Source of the DNA: Echinostoma caproni
Taxonomy: Eukaryota; Platyhelminthes; Trematoda; Plagiorchiida; Echinostomatidae
Direction: 5' to 3'
Length of the DNA stretch: 12,024 nucleotides
Assembly (NCBI GenBank): GCA_900618425.1
Contig: UZAN01058492.1
Span: forward strand, 1 to 12,024
Shown one piece after another: positions 1-8,883 of this stretch (its first letter is position 1; each line of letters opens with the position of its first letter). A program made the position numbers and the translations under genes. The notes beneath the pieces were generated by a model. The model was given only the letters and a program-made list of their open reading frames with translations, was not told the DNA's origin and did no database searches.

Positions 1-1857
1 GGACCTCACGCTTACGTCATGACTGGATTCTAACGAGCCCATATTTCGCTTTAGGCCACTAATACATGCAATATTTTTGAAAGCGGCTGGCTCCACAGAG
101 GACCTCCATAAATGTTAGTAAAGCTCGATGTATTAACCTATCTGTGAAAATCCAAAGAAACAAACATGAACCAAACTGGAATACATTACATAATTGTAAC
201 GCTTCTTTCGTTCAACACCACATACAAACTTTGGCTCTATCTCAATTTTATATTCACATTACAACTCCATTCTTTGACTTTGATTATTACTCGCCCGGAC
301 AGAATTAAAGTTGTGACCTAACCGCTCAGTTTCGATCCGTTTCAATCCATTGTGACAGTGAATGCGCTGTTCGTTACAACACTTTTTTCGTATGTTGGGA
401 TTCATCGAGTTACGCAGATTGGAACACTTGGCTGTTGTTCTGAGATCACAGTGAGGTTTGTACACATTTTATTCGTTTATTGACGCAGTAAAATCGAATT
501 TTTGCCGGGATTTCGCTATCCGGTTCGGCTACATGTCACTTGTTAATCTATTGGAAAGTACCGGTGTCGGTGTCATCTGTATGTCAAGACACCACTGAAT
601 TGCCATGCAGAGGCAAAACATCTGCACCGTGGTGAAAATTTGAGGGAAAAGTCAGTAAGGACCATAAGGTGCGAGTGCATGATGATGCTTGCACTGGGCA
701 CTGATGTTAGGCTACCAACTAAAGCATAACAAATTACGTACTATCGCCGCAGTTCAAGAAGTAACTTGTACTCGACATCCAGACTGTCAATCACGCGATA
801 TTATGGCGTGCAATCACACGAAGCGAGTGGGTAAGCATTCTGCGAATGTAAGGTTTGGCTCTGGAACTTTGGTGTGGATGATGTTCAACGGGGTTCGAAA
901 AGGCGATATGTTACTTCCAGTTCACATTATGCTTCACTCTATGTGAGAAGTTCCATGAGATGGAATAGCTTCTGGGATTACGTTCACGTAGTCTCTGTCA
1001 ATCGCTGTAGTCTAACATTGGCAAGCAGTTCGTTACTTCACCGAAGCAGATACGGTCGACGAGCACACCCTGATGCATTACTCCATACTTCTGCTGAGCA
1101 GTGAATGTTCAGAGATGTGTGAGCAGAGTAGTATATATACCACTTAGTGACGCGTCACGAACTTGCGTGATGCAGAAGCGGAGACAGTGTGTAACTAAAC
1201 TATTGGCAATAGACGCAAAAATATTGAACTGAACAAGAATTATCGGGTTGCAAGAGCTGCTTGTGCAGGCAAACCGGATTTGTCTCAGAATGATTGGGAT
1301 CAAATGGAGAACTGACAAGATAGGAAGGGAACAAGGATAGGACACGCTGGAGCAGCCACCGCTGTGAAAACTGAAGGGAGAGCCAGAACTGAAAGAACCG
1401 AAGGATTGGAAACCAGAAGGCACGAGCTCTAGTCCAGGCTGTGGGTGTGCATAGATACGGCGAAGAACGCTAGCGATGATAATCGCGAAAAAGGGACCAG
1501 AAACAAGAACAAGTAGATCGTTTATATCAGAAGCAGTGACAGTAAATAAGTTGTATCCTGATTAGCCGCACGCGCATGACAACAGTCGGGTAGCAATTCA
1601 GGTATGAGATGGGACGTTTGAACAATAAGTGTCGGCGACGTGTCACAGATATCTCTGCGTCAGCGTGCAAAATACACGAGTGGAAACGGCACGCAGACAG
1701 ACAGGGAGACATACCCCCGGTTAATTACATGTGTGCATCACTGTTCCAAGGTCAAATCATCCGGTATATGAGAATAGCGAACCAGAACTTTTGACGTGAT
1801 TCGTGAGACATAACGGATGTCAAGGAACAGACCACGAAACCATACAGGACAGAGAGT
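1..1857 (-). other. 3' flank and possible 3' UTR of the FAF1-like gene
   Basis: I recognise no coding region here. The short open frames on both strands have no recognisable motifs and overlap each other. Immediately downstream of the FAF1-like stop the sequence would be 3' UTR for an unknown distance. A stretch at about 1290-1430 is purine-rich on the plus strand (pyrimidine-rich on the gene strand). No retroelement motif was recognised, although an old non-coding repeat cannot be excluded by eye. Confidence 0.4.
468..481 (-). terminator. Two AATAAA polyadenylation signals on the minus strand
   Basis: On the minus strand there are two AATAAA hexamers (plus-strand TTTATT at 468-473 and 476-481), about 1.4 kb downstream of the FAF1-like stop codon. 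They are the only exact AATAAA matches I found on that strand between 1 and 1857. Whether they are used is unknown; a variant signal closer to the stop could serve instead, and a hexamer can occur by chance in AT-rich sequence. Confidence 0.25.
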
Positions 1858-1938
1858 TTAGCGTTGCTCCAAAGTTAACGTTTCTTGAGGAACAAGCTTG
1901 AGTTCTGCCAGGGTTGCATTTGCATTCAGTGTTGTTAA
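1858..1938 (-). CDS. Terminal coding exon of the FAF1-like gene
   Basis: This 81-nt exon encodes 26 residues and a TAA stop (1860-1858). It contains TLAELKLVPQETLTLEQR, matching the C-terminal end of the FAF1 UBX domain, where a conserved L-x-P-Q-E-T-L motif forms the last strand. On the minus strand it is preceded by a pyrimidine-rich tract ending TTTTGTGTTTCAG, a good 3' splice site. Joining it in phase 0 to the exon ending at 8884 continues the domain as YPRRD|LTTLNANATL, with the residue spacing of known FAF1 C-termini and no gap. The exon contributes no stand-alone domain, so its identity rests on this continuity. A processed pseudogene is unlikely because the splice site is present and the exon ends exactly at the family's usual C-terminus. 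Confidence 0.87.
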   Translation of the reverse strand, partial: LTTLNANATLAELKLVPQETLTLEQR

Positions 1939-1940
1939 CT

Positions 1941-3530
1941 GAAACACAAAAGGAATAAAGAAAACAATGAGAAACAGTGGAACAGCGAGACTGGGTTGAC
2001 AAGAATAGTATCGTACAATACACCAGAGAGAAGACTCGGACAAACTAACAAAGCAGCTGGAAGCAAACTAAAGACTCATGAACGACCATGTCCACGAGCA
2101 GGGTATACCACCACTAACAACAACAAACGCTAACTTCATTGGGTTTAGAACAAAATGGTTTTTAGCTGAACCGCGACTCTCGGAAAAGGGATATGCACGG
2201 AACAATCAAACTGTCAAAATCTATTTTTTTCCGGTGACGAAAAGGAGAGAGAAAACTACATTTTTAAAAGATTATCTGCACAAGAGGAAACAAGTCGCAA
2301 ACATCAACAGAGAGAAGTAACGGTTTAATTTTTATGCGATCCTCGAGTGCCAGGTTGGACACATTCTGCTGATGATTAGATCCATCACGAATTCGAGATA
2401 GTTGAGATGGATAAAGGTAAATTGACGGACTTAAGGGTAAATCATCATTTTATTTGAAAATGAATCAACCGGTCGCACAAGAAAACAAATTAGCACAAGT
2501 TAACTTGTTTAGTGATCACCCATCGCGGGACTATGTTCTGTATCCCAACCCCCCTCTTGTTATGACGTTGGCACTATGCTTGTCCGTGAGTCGGTGTTGC
2601 ACACACACATTATATATATATATATCCTGTATGAGCCCTCACCAACAACGTGAACGACGAAGATCAACGAGTCTGCAGCTGTGCGGTTCTGACGGTGATG
2701 ATTCTAACTCTGATGAGACGCATGTCCAGCTTAACTACGAAGAGATTATAGTTTTTTTCGAGACAGTTAAACTTGATCAGGCACCTTGTCAGATGATGCA
2801 GTATCTTCGGCCTGGATCTTAACTTCTATTCTCACGACAAGTGTAAAAGTAACCGATCTCTTCGCCCGAGTGATGAGTGTACCTATGGGGAACGACTGGC
2901 GTTGTTTGTATTCAAGGATGTATGCGGTCGCGGATGCATACGAACTGTATTCCAATTGATAATTGTTTGACGTTTTTGCCATTTTATTATTCAAGTTTTC
3001 AGGTAAAGCATTTATACACCGAAACAAAATCCGTAAAAAGGTGCAAGTTTCCCCAATTGAAAATAGACTATATTGCTATTCAATACAAAGTAGTCGGAGT
3101 CTAGGCGCCATGTTGGTGTGTCCGGAACACGAGGCGTTATTCGTTGTCCAAATTTTACAATCACCTTGCACTGGTTGTTTGCAGATTTGCCGGTAAAAGG
3201 GAATCCGAAGTACCCAAATCAGAAACAATAATTATGTATCATATATATGATCACTGTCATGCGAACAAGCATGATGACAGCGTAAACACAATGGAAGAAA
3301 GGGGATTGGAGAATACAGCAAAAAGATAGATTCGAAAAATTTACAGTGGATTAACAATGCGAGAAACCGTTTTTCTCACTCTTGATGTTTTTGTATTAGT
3401 TTGTCTTTTTTACGGAGCACGGTATTTTAACAAGCTACCCTTACAGTATTTACTGGACCATATCTGGTAGCGTCTCTAACGAACAGGCAGGAGGAGGAAT
3501 AACGCGATCGCCATATTGCATGCACTAATA
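1941..3530. other. Intronic stretch without a recognised gene
   Basis: This is the 3' part of the long intron. Short open frames occur on both strands, including one at 2454-2822 on the plus strand that begins at TTG rather than ATG and runs through a dinucleotide repeat. None shows a recognisable domain. The stretch just left of the gypsy-like fragment could hold its 5' gag or LTR, but I see no motif that would show this. Confidence 0.4.
2600..2625. repeat. Compound (CA)n/(TA)n microsatellite
   Basis: About five CA units (2600-2609) are followed directly by about seven TA units (2611-2625). This is a short compound dinucleotide repeat within the long intron and is likely to be length-variable. 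Confidence 0.8.
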
Positions 3531-3611
3531 ATATGAAACTTCAGAGCAAGTTGAATGAGAAGAATGATCTAACATTTTCCGATGCTCGGAAGATACTTGG
3601 GCAGGATGGCG

Positions 3612-3628
3612 ATCTCATTNATCTCATT
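3612..3628. repeat. 8-bp direct repeat flanking a single N
   Basis: ATCTCATT stands on each side of the N at 3620. This looks like two overlapping contig ends joined without merging, so one copy may be artificial. The repeat plus N is 9 nt, so the gag-like frame is kept either way. Confidence 0.8.
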
Positions 3629-4017
3629 ACAGCAAAAATCCATGAGTCGGTTACATCAAGCTAGAACAATTCACGAATGAATAGATCCTTGATTCAGTGC
3701 AAATCTTCTTATATTCAGAACACAATTTGCTCTGACCGGTGGATCCCAAACACAAACAACTAATTGATGTATATTGTGTGACGAATTCCATCTACGATCC
3801 AAGTGCCGACTTAGGGATGCGCAATGTCATTCCTGTAGTAAAGTTGATCATATTTGGGAGGTATGCCGTCAATGGAATTGCAACATGGTGAGGAGTATAT
3901 CCTGCCGTCAAAAGGAACCAACCCGATTTATATTGCATATTTACAATACGAACAATGGTTGAATACAAACAATTTATTTTCAAGGTCATTGTTTTCTAAT
4001 CCGGAGTTCGACACAAT

Positions 4018-4215
4018 TTTATTGTGGATACCGGCAGCGATGGGTACATTATTTCACGTGCAACACTCAAACATGTATGTCTAAACGCTACTTTGAAACC
4101 GACTATAACATGAATCCACGGTGTAACCAAGCAGCAACTTCCGCTATCCGGTGCGAAAACCTTATCGGTCAATTTCCACGAAAACAGTTCCCATTTCAGT
4201 TTGTACAACAATTAA
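4018..4215 (+). pseudogene. Retroelement aspartic protease, interrupted
   Basis: The reading frame from 4018 gives FIVDTGSDGYIISRATLK, with the retropepsin active-site triad Asp-Thr-Gly followed by Ser. This enzyme family cleaves the gag-pol polyprotein as a homodimer. Downstream in the same frame are hydrophobic and Gly-rich segments (IHGV, LPLSG) that fit a retropepsin fold. A TGA at 4111-4113 and a TAA at 4213-4215 break the frame. It lies about 120 nt after the zinc-knuckle segment but in another frame, consistent with decay or an old frameshift. Confidence 0.72.
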
Positions 4216-4403
4216 CCATGCACTATTGTGCGCCGGTTTTGGTTGCCCATTTGGATAAACATAAGGAGAAAGACAAGAAAAATTGAAATTAGCATCAAAG
4301 AGAAAATTTGGAGTTTTATTGGACTAATGTTGTAGAGAAATTGACGAGATGCAGGAACGCCATTGTTTACGACATTCAACTATATCACTCAGTATCTCTA
4401 ACT

Positions 4404-4422
4404 ATCGGGTACNATCGGGTAC
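4404..4422. repeat. 9-bp direct repeat flanking a single N
   Basis: ATCGGGTAC stands on each side of the N at 4413, in the non-coding 3' tail of the RTE-like element. The arrangement is the same as at 3620. The second RTE-like copy near 8440 does not show an obvious doubling of this segment, which supports an assembly cause. Confidence 0.8.
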
Positions 4423-4451
4423 GATCATCCCGAGGTCCCTGGCCAGGGAGC

Positions 4452-4673
4452 CTAACGGGACCTATTCCTGGTTAGGGTTTTCATAATCTCATGCCAGGTC
4501 TTAGCTTGACCACCCTTGGCATCCTTCCACCCACTACCTGCCTCGGAGAACATCGCTCGCTGTGGAAACCCATCTGGTGACATGCGTAGCACATGCCCAA
4601 ACCATTGTAGTCTATGGAGGTCGACCATTTGATCCAGTGCCCATTCGAGTCCTGGTGTCACAAAACGGTCCAT
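4452..4673 (-). pseudogene. C-terminal segment of the RTE-like LINE polyprotein
   Basis: This is the best-preserved open stretch of the RTE-like element: 73 codons ending near the 3' tail. It contains VDLHRLQWFGHVLRM, the highly conserved C-terminal motif of RTE-type reverse transcriptase proteins, followed by RAMFSEAGSGWKDAKGGQ and KTWHEIM. It is a fragment, with no sign of a separate gene: the apparent start codon is internal to the family's protein. The same segment occurs, more decayed, in the second tail copy near 8600. Confidence 0.85.
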
Positions 4674-6824
4674 CTAATCTTGGATTGATGACAATGTGAA
4701 TGCTGGGACATTCATTAAGCCTAAATGCGAGTGAATCGAAATCCGATACTATTGAAGAAATCTGAAAGTTGGTGATATGGTGTACTGAAAATAGGGGAAG
4801 AATGAGCGTTCCACAAACAGTGTTGCAGTTCGACGGTGAGCCAATATTCCTGAAAAGGTGGATATAGATAACGTGAGGGCGTACCGAAGGCGATGGAACG
4901 AATGGAGCAGAACGGTGTTATTTCGCGAGTGACGTCAACATGGACAGCTCCGATCGTTGTGGCAGTGAAAAGTAATGAAAGAACTCCGAGGATAGTTGGT
5001 GATTCCTGATTAGAACTCAACCGTCGTTTACGAAAATGCGCAGCGACGACAATAGAAATGGAGAACTTCGTGAAATCCTTGCGTGGTTATCAGTTTGTTT
5101 CCAACACTATTCGGGCAGATACCTACCTTCAGATTCCATTGCATCGGGAGTCATGGGCATTAGCAACAATCAATACACCATGGTGACCGTTCCAGTGCAA
5201 TTTTCTCCCCTTCGGTTTACATGTATCATTCGGAATATGTCAGTCCATAATAGACAATGTTGTGTTTGGGTACGCGGTTTCACAGGGTATCAACAAGATG
5301 TGATTGTGTTTGGAGCAACCAAAAAAGTCCATGATAACAATTTGAGCGATTCCTGGAAGAAAGTGGGCATCAAAAATCCCCCATGTATGTTTGGAATGAG
5401 GGAGTAGGAATTCCTGGGGTTCATTGTCTGCTACAAAGGATATTGACGAGACCCCAGCCGATTGAAACCTTGAAGGAATATCGAATCCCCGAAAGGTCAA
5501 CATCACCGACGATCAATTATGGGATACCTTCAATAGTATTCCCGATTCATTCCCAATTTCGTCACAAGGACCCAACCTTGCTTGTCGCGTAATCCGCTGC
5601 GGAACGCAAATGGACCGTGGACTGTCATAGGCTGTAACGCGACCTGAGGTACGAAGGGACAACTCTTTGAGGATCACCACATATTTCTCAGGTACTCCAT
5701 TGTTCAGCAAACAGCTACATAGTGCGGTTCAATCGATAGAATCGAAGGAAGAACGGATGCTTGAGAACAAAATAACCGATTGTCTAGCAACCGTTCAAGG
5801 GTAAAGACAGGATCGATACATCCATGCCCGGCGCGAAACCCAGTCTGCTCTTCAAGCATGTTCTACAACCTACGCTAAAAGCTTTGACGGTATTGGGATC
5901 AGACTCATACCTCTATGATTAGGGCAGTCACTGTGCGCACCCTTTCCAACGATGGGAACGACAATCGATTCCTCCGGCGCCGAGAACCTGCTCAGTGTTC
6001 CAAGCTTTAGAGAATAAGGCCACTAATTTTCTAACAAGCTGAATCCCAATATCTTTAAATAAAGCTGGGAAGACTATCGGAGCCCTGTGTTTTGTGACAA
6101 CCCAAGTCTGGATCTCCTTGCGGATTTCCATCGCAGAAGGTGGCTCTATTAAGACAGATCATGGGACGAGAGCTGAAGTAGATGATGGCCAGCTTTACTG
6201 TGTCTCGAAGTTCTCCGCTCAGTGTGCAGGACGTCGCTGTTCGTTGTGAGTTAACAAGCCGTCGGTTTAACAGGAAGGTTAGCTCACATGCAATACTTTC
6301 CTACCGGTGACCAGGATGAGATGGGAGATTTACTCATGGAGACAGCATGTTTCATTTCTGATGCCCGTTGAGTCTGTCAGATTTTGCGGTCTCCGGGTAG
6401 ACTTGCATTGAGGTTACGTCTCGTAACTAGTAGTGCTTCCTTATGCTCGCTGATTGTTTGGATTAATCATCATGGTGCAGAAACTCCGCATACATCCAGA
6501 GTGTCAAGACAAGGGACGTGGATGATATTTCCGTCTTTCCCATGAAACGATAGAAAAAGTCTGATTTTCGTAGCGCGTATGGCGTTTGCTTACTCACAAG
6601 GGAATCAGGCAATCCACAACTTTGCACTGATTTGCTTATTGGTCCATATTATTCATCCGTTGGCTGGCTGATCCCGATTTCATTTTCTATCAGCTTCTGC
6701 TCCACAAACTGTTCCACAACATCATCCATGGCGGTAAAACAGGTTGGACTGCTCAAACGCGTTTTGGGATCGTTTGAGCCGGCTTTGTTTCCACGTCCGT
6801 TAGCCACACATCCGTCCATAAACC

Positions 6825-7268
6825 GAGAACTCAATTCAGGCCTGGAACCCATGGCTGCAGCGAGATCGGAAGGTACTTGAACATCCGCAGAGAATGGCTA
6901 CCAAGATGGTCAAAGGTCTATATTTCAAGACTTATGGCGAAAGATTACAGCTCTTGGGGCTATACTCGCCTCAATACCGTCAAATCGGAGGCGATATGAT
7001 CTTACTGTATCGGATTTTCCAACAGCCCAACCAGCCATGTAGATCTCTTTTGGTTCTATCAACCAATGCTCATCTCAGAGGGCATCCACTGAAGTTAGCA
7101 TACCAAAAGAGCCGTCTCGATAGCAGACGCCATTCATCTGCAGTCAGAGTGTGCAGCAAATGGATCTCTCTACCACCTCACGTGGTCTGTGCGCCAACAT
7201 TAGTATCTTTCAGGCGTCAGCTTGATGATGCTCTGGCAAACATTATGTTTCAACACCCAACTACATAA
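6825..7268 (+). pseudogene. C-terminal domain of a CR1-like reverse transcriptase protein
   Basis: This is the longest intact frame of the CR1-like 3' fragment, open from just after a TAA at 6819-6821 to the stop at 7268. The first methionine (6894) is internal to the family's protein; recognisable homology continues upstream through WNPWLQRD and LEHPQR, so the ATG is not a true start. The conserved block YGERLQLLGLYS and the terminal SFRRQLDD are typical of CR1/jockey-type C-termini. It has no catalytic residues of its own and would not form an active enzyme. Confidence 0.85.
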
Positions 7269-7411
7269 TATATTCTCCTGTGCTCGTCAAAAACATTACA
7301 TTATTATTTTACTTATAACGACTAACTGTGATCTTATGAATCGTGTTCCGAACCAAAGTGTAAACACCCTATGGGATTTGATAAGCGAAGTCTTTGTAAG
7401 CTTTTTCTCAT

Positions 7412-7417
7412 AATAAA
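7412..7417 (+). terminator. AATAAA signal at the CR1-like 3' end
   Basis: AATAAA on the plus strand, in the sequence CATAATAAAAATTGG, lies downstream of the CR1-like stop codon. Its place fits the polyadenylation signal of the retroelement transcript. It is antisense to the host gene. Confidence 0.45.
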
Positions 7418-7420
7418 AAT

Positions 7421-8420
7421 TGGTATTTGAATCGTACGAAAAATTCGCCGGTCTCTACCCAGTCACAAATTATATCTGAACTGGTGCGACAATAGAGGAG
7501 CGGTTTTCAAGTCAATGAGATCAAAACGAATCGTAGCGGTCAAGCCAGCTGTCGACCGGTTTCATGCAATGCCAAATGACCTTCTAGACAGGAAGAATGA
7601 TTTCCAGAATAGCACATATTTGAGAGTATGATGTTCACACGTTCTACGGTGTATCGTACTGATGAAAAGGTTATAACTACTCTTTTGATTATGGTTTCCG
7701 TCTATTGAACTTGGATTGTACCCCAGTAGACAAATATTAGGCGCGGAGGTATCCTTTACCAATCAAATACAATGGTTTGACGAAGAGAACAGCAATATGC
7801 GACATTGTTCTAAACGAAAAATAACAGTGAAAAGGACGAGGGGAGAAACGTAAACAGGGGATGCAGTTTGAATCGTGTACGAACATAGATTTAGTCGTAT
7901 GTATAATATAGAACGTCACTCGCGACTGCGCCGGACCTGATATGGACTATCTATTCCAAAGAGAATATAATGCGACACACGCCCATTCGGGAGATACCGT
8001 GGTAAATACCTTGTGATCAAAAACAGTCTTTGTTGAGTCACCCGTAACCCCACTGACGGATGTACGAGTGCAGCAAAACACAGCGTAAGTATGGCATAAC
8101 ACATACACATGAATGAGAAAGTAATGATAACTAGTGCGACTGCATGGAAGTCAATCGACAATGATCGAGACATAATGTAAACGGATCCATCCAGTTACAG
8201 AGTGACTGCATAAAGTAACGCTAACGGATAATTTTCACGAACAAATGTAAAATAGGTGATGGTTTCGGTTTTCACAACAATTCACATTGCACCTTTGTGG
8301 GATGGTTTTGGTTTCTGCCAGATGAAGAAATGCTGGAAGCTATGTCAATGTGAGAACCGAGAAGTTAAGTAGACTAGATTGCCAAGACATAGGGTAAATG
8401 CACAAGTGTCACTATCTAAG
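7421..8420. other. Intronic stretch without a recognised gene
   Basis: This lies between the CR1-like fragment and the second RTE-like tail. Minus-strand open frames at 7562-8173 are short and partly hydrophobic (for example 8173-7916), but they have no recognisable domain, overlap each other, and lie inside an intron of the minus-strand gene. I see no retroelement motif and no RNA gene. Confidence 0.4.
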
Positions 8421-8655
8421 ACAGTCACTAAGTGCCTCTAACCGTCAGTTAGACTGATGCTGAGGTCCCCAAATAAGCAACCTAACGTGACCAATACAAC
8501 CGGGTGCATTGGTTAGGGTTCTCATATCCTCGGGCAGTCTTCGTTGGACCACTTTTGACTTTTCCAGTCATTACCTGCTTCAGAAAACAGCGCACGAGAC
8601 TGTCTATTTGGTGACAGGTGCATGACACGCCTTACTCAACATGATCTAAAGACGA
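8421..8655 (-). mobile_element. Second RTE-like LINE tail, decayed
   Basis: This stretch is homologous to 4387-4640. Shared landmarks in the same order and orientation include the AGTGCCTCTAACC-like start, the GAGGTCCC block, GGTTAGGGTT followed by TCATA, and the coding part. On the minus strand, HLSPNRQSRALFSEAGNDWK corresponds to MSPDGFPQRAMFSEAGSGWK of the first copy. Only the last part of the polyprotein and the 3' tail are present, a typical 5'-truncated LINE insertion, although the upstream part may merely be eroded. It lies about 230 nt from the FAF1-like exon, in the same orientation as that gene. Confidence 0.75.
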
Positions 8656-8883
8656 CGAACGCTTGTTCCAGTGGTCGATGGTGATTTCCTGGTAGTACCT
8701 GGTGAGCAGTAGTCGAACTGTCTGCAGATAACTGAGAAAGGATGCAACGGTAACATGCGATGGAACACCTGAAGAGAATACATAGAATGTTCAGAGCAAA
8801 ATCGGGACGAGATTTCTCAACGAGCCTCAGCAACTAATTCAAACTGGCGATGTCAAAAAGCCCTTTCCACTGCGAGAACTCAC

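Larger units (their letters stand above)
3533..4215 (+). mobile_element. Ty3/gypsy-like LTR retrotransposon fragment (gag to protease), broken
   Basis: Three parts of a gag-pol precursor lie in the usual order. At 3533-3664 an open frame carries MKLQSKLNEKNDLTFSDARK, which resembles the C-terminal capsid part of gypsy gag. At 3774-3895 a nucleocapsid-like stretch holds a CCHC knuckle (CHSCSKVDHIWEVC) preceded by a damaged first knuckle with HLRSKC. At 4018-4215 an aspartic protease begins FIVDTGSDGYIIS, with the DTGS active site intact. The three parts are not in one frame, and the protease frame has a TGA at 4111 and a TAA at 4213. No reverse transcriptase, integrase or LTR was recognised, so this is a remnant. 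An N at 3620 lies inside the gag part. Order and motifs suggest Ty3/gypsy, perhaps close to the CsRn1-type elements of flukes; the subgroup is a guess. Confidence 0.72.
4387..6280 (-). mobile_element. RTE-like LINE fragment, reverse transcriptase to 3' tail, decayed
   Basis: Read on the minus strand from about 6280, the landmarks follow the normal RTE polyprotein order across several frames: DGLLTHNEQRRPAH then AENFETQ before the reverse transcriptase; APIVFPALFKDIGIQLVRKL (about 6070-6010); SIVVPIVGKGAHSDCPNHRG (about 5970-5910); EEQTGFRAGHGCID (about 5853-5810); FDSID (5746-5732); LLNNGVPEKYV and TSGRVTAY (about 5710-5640); a degraded ADD-like box in SFVADNE (about 5430); TWGIFDAHFLPG (about 5370); and finally LHRLQWFGHVLRMSPDGFPQ (about 4625-4560) and the 3' tail. 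In-frame stops and frame changes are frequent, and motif A is partly missing just before FDSID. The endonuclease was not found, so the copy is 5'-truncated or eroded. It has the same orientation as the host gene. The middle part (about 4680-5330) is weakly conserved. Confidence 0.8.
6632..7420 (+). mobile_element. 3' end of a CR1-like LINE
   Basis: The C-terminal region of a CR1-type reverse transcriptase protein is spread over two frames. The first frame (from about 6645) reads LGSFEPALFPRPLATH, matching the segment before the conserved VRPHLEY part of CR1 elements. After a frame change near 6805-6825 the second frame gives SIQAWNPWLQRDRKVLEHPQ and continues without a stop to 7268. It includes ATKMVKGL, YGERLQLLGLYS, GGDMILLYRIF, LRGHPLKLAYQK and VRVCSKWISLP, all in family order. 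The catalytic reverse transcriptase core is absent, so this is a 5'-truncated insertion. An AATAAA at 7412-7417 lies about 145 nt after the stop and probably marks the element's 3' end. It is antisense to the host gene. Confidence 0.87.
1939..8883 (-). other. 6945-nt intron of the FAF1-like gene
   Basis: The intron runs on the minus strand from a GTGAGT donor (8883-8878) to an AG acceptor (1940-1939) behind a pyrimidine-rich tract. It is phase 0. It holds at least four retroelement fragments: two RTE-like pieces in the same orientation as the gene, and one CR1-like and one gypsy-like piece in the opposite orientation. If the intron were not removed, translation would continue from the upstream exon into a short intronic tail (VSSRSGKGFLTSPV) and stop at 8839, losing the last UBX strand. 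The boundaries are inferred from splice consensus and protein continuity, not from a transcript. Confidence 0.83.

Noticed and set aside
689..1104. Two overlapping plus-strand open frames of 85 and 76 codons
   Set aside because: Different frames over the same DNA with no motif or family resemblance; expected by chance at this length.
2454..2822. 122-codon plus-strand open frame
   Set aside because: It starts at TTG, runs through the CA/TA microsatellite, has no recognisable domain and lies inside the intron of a minus-strand gene.
3254..3280. Small inverted repeat (TCATGC/GCATGA with a 6-nt loop) next to an AT palindrome
   Set aside because: The stem is too short to claim a structured RNA or transposon end; no flanking target duplication was seen.
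6661..6852. Minus-strand open frame over the CR1-like 3' fragment
   Set aside because: It is the complement of recognisable CR1-like coding sequence on the plus strand and has no motif of its own.
7916..8173. Hydrophobic minus-strand frame that could suggest a membrane peptide
   Set aside because: AT-rich sequence readily gives hydrophobic frames; no conserved motif, and it is intronic.
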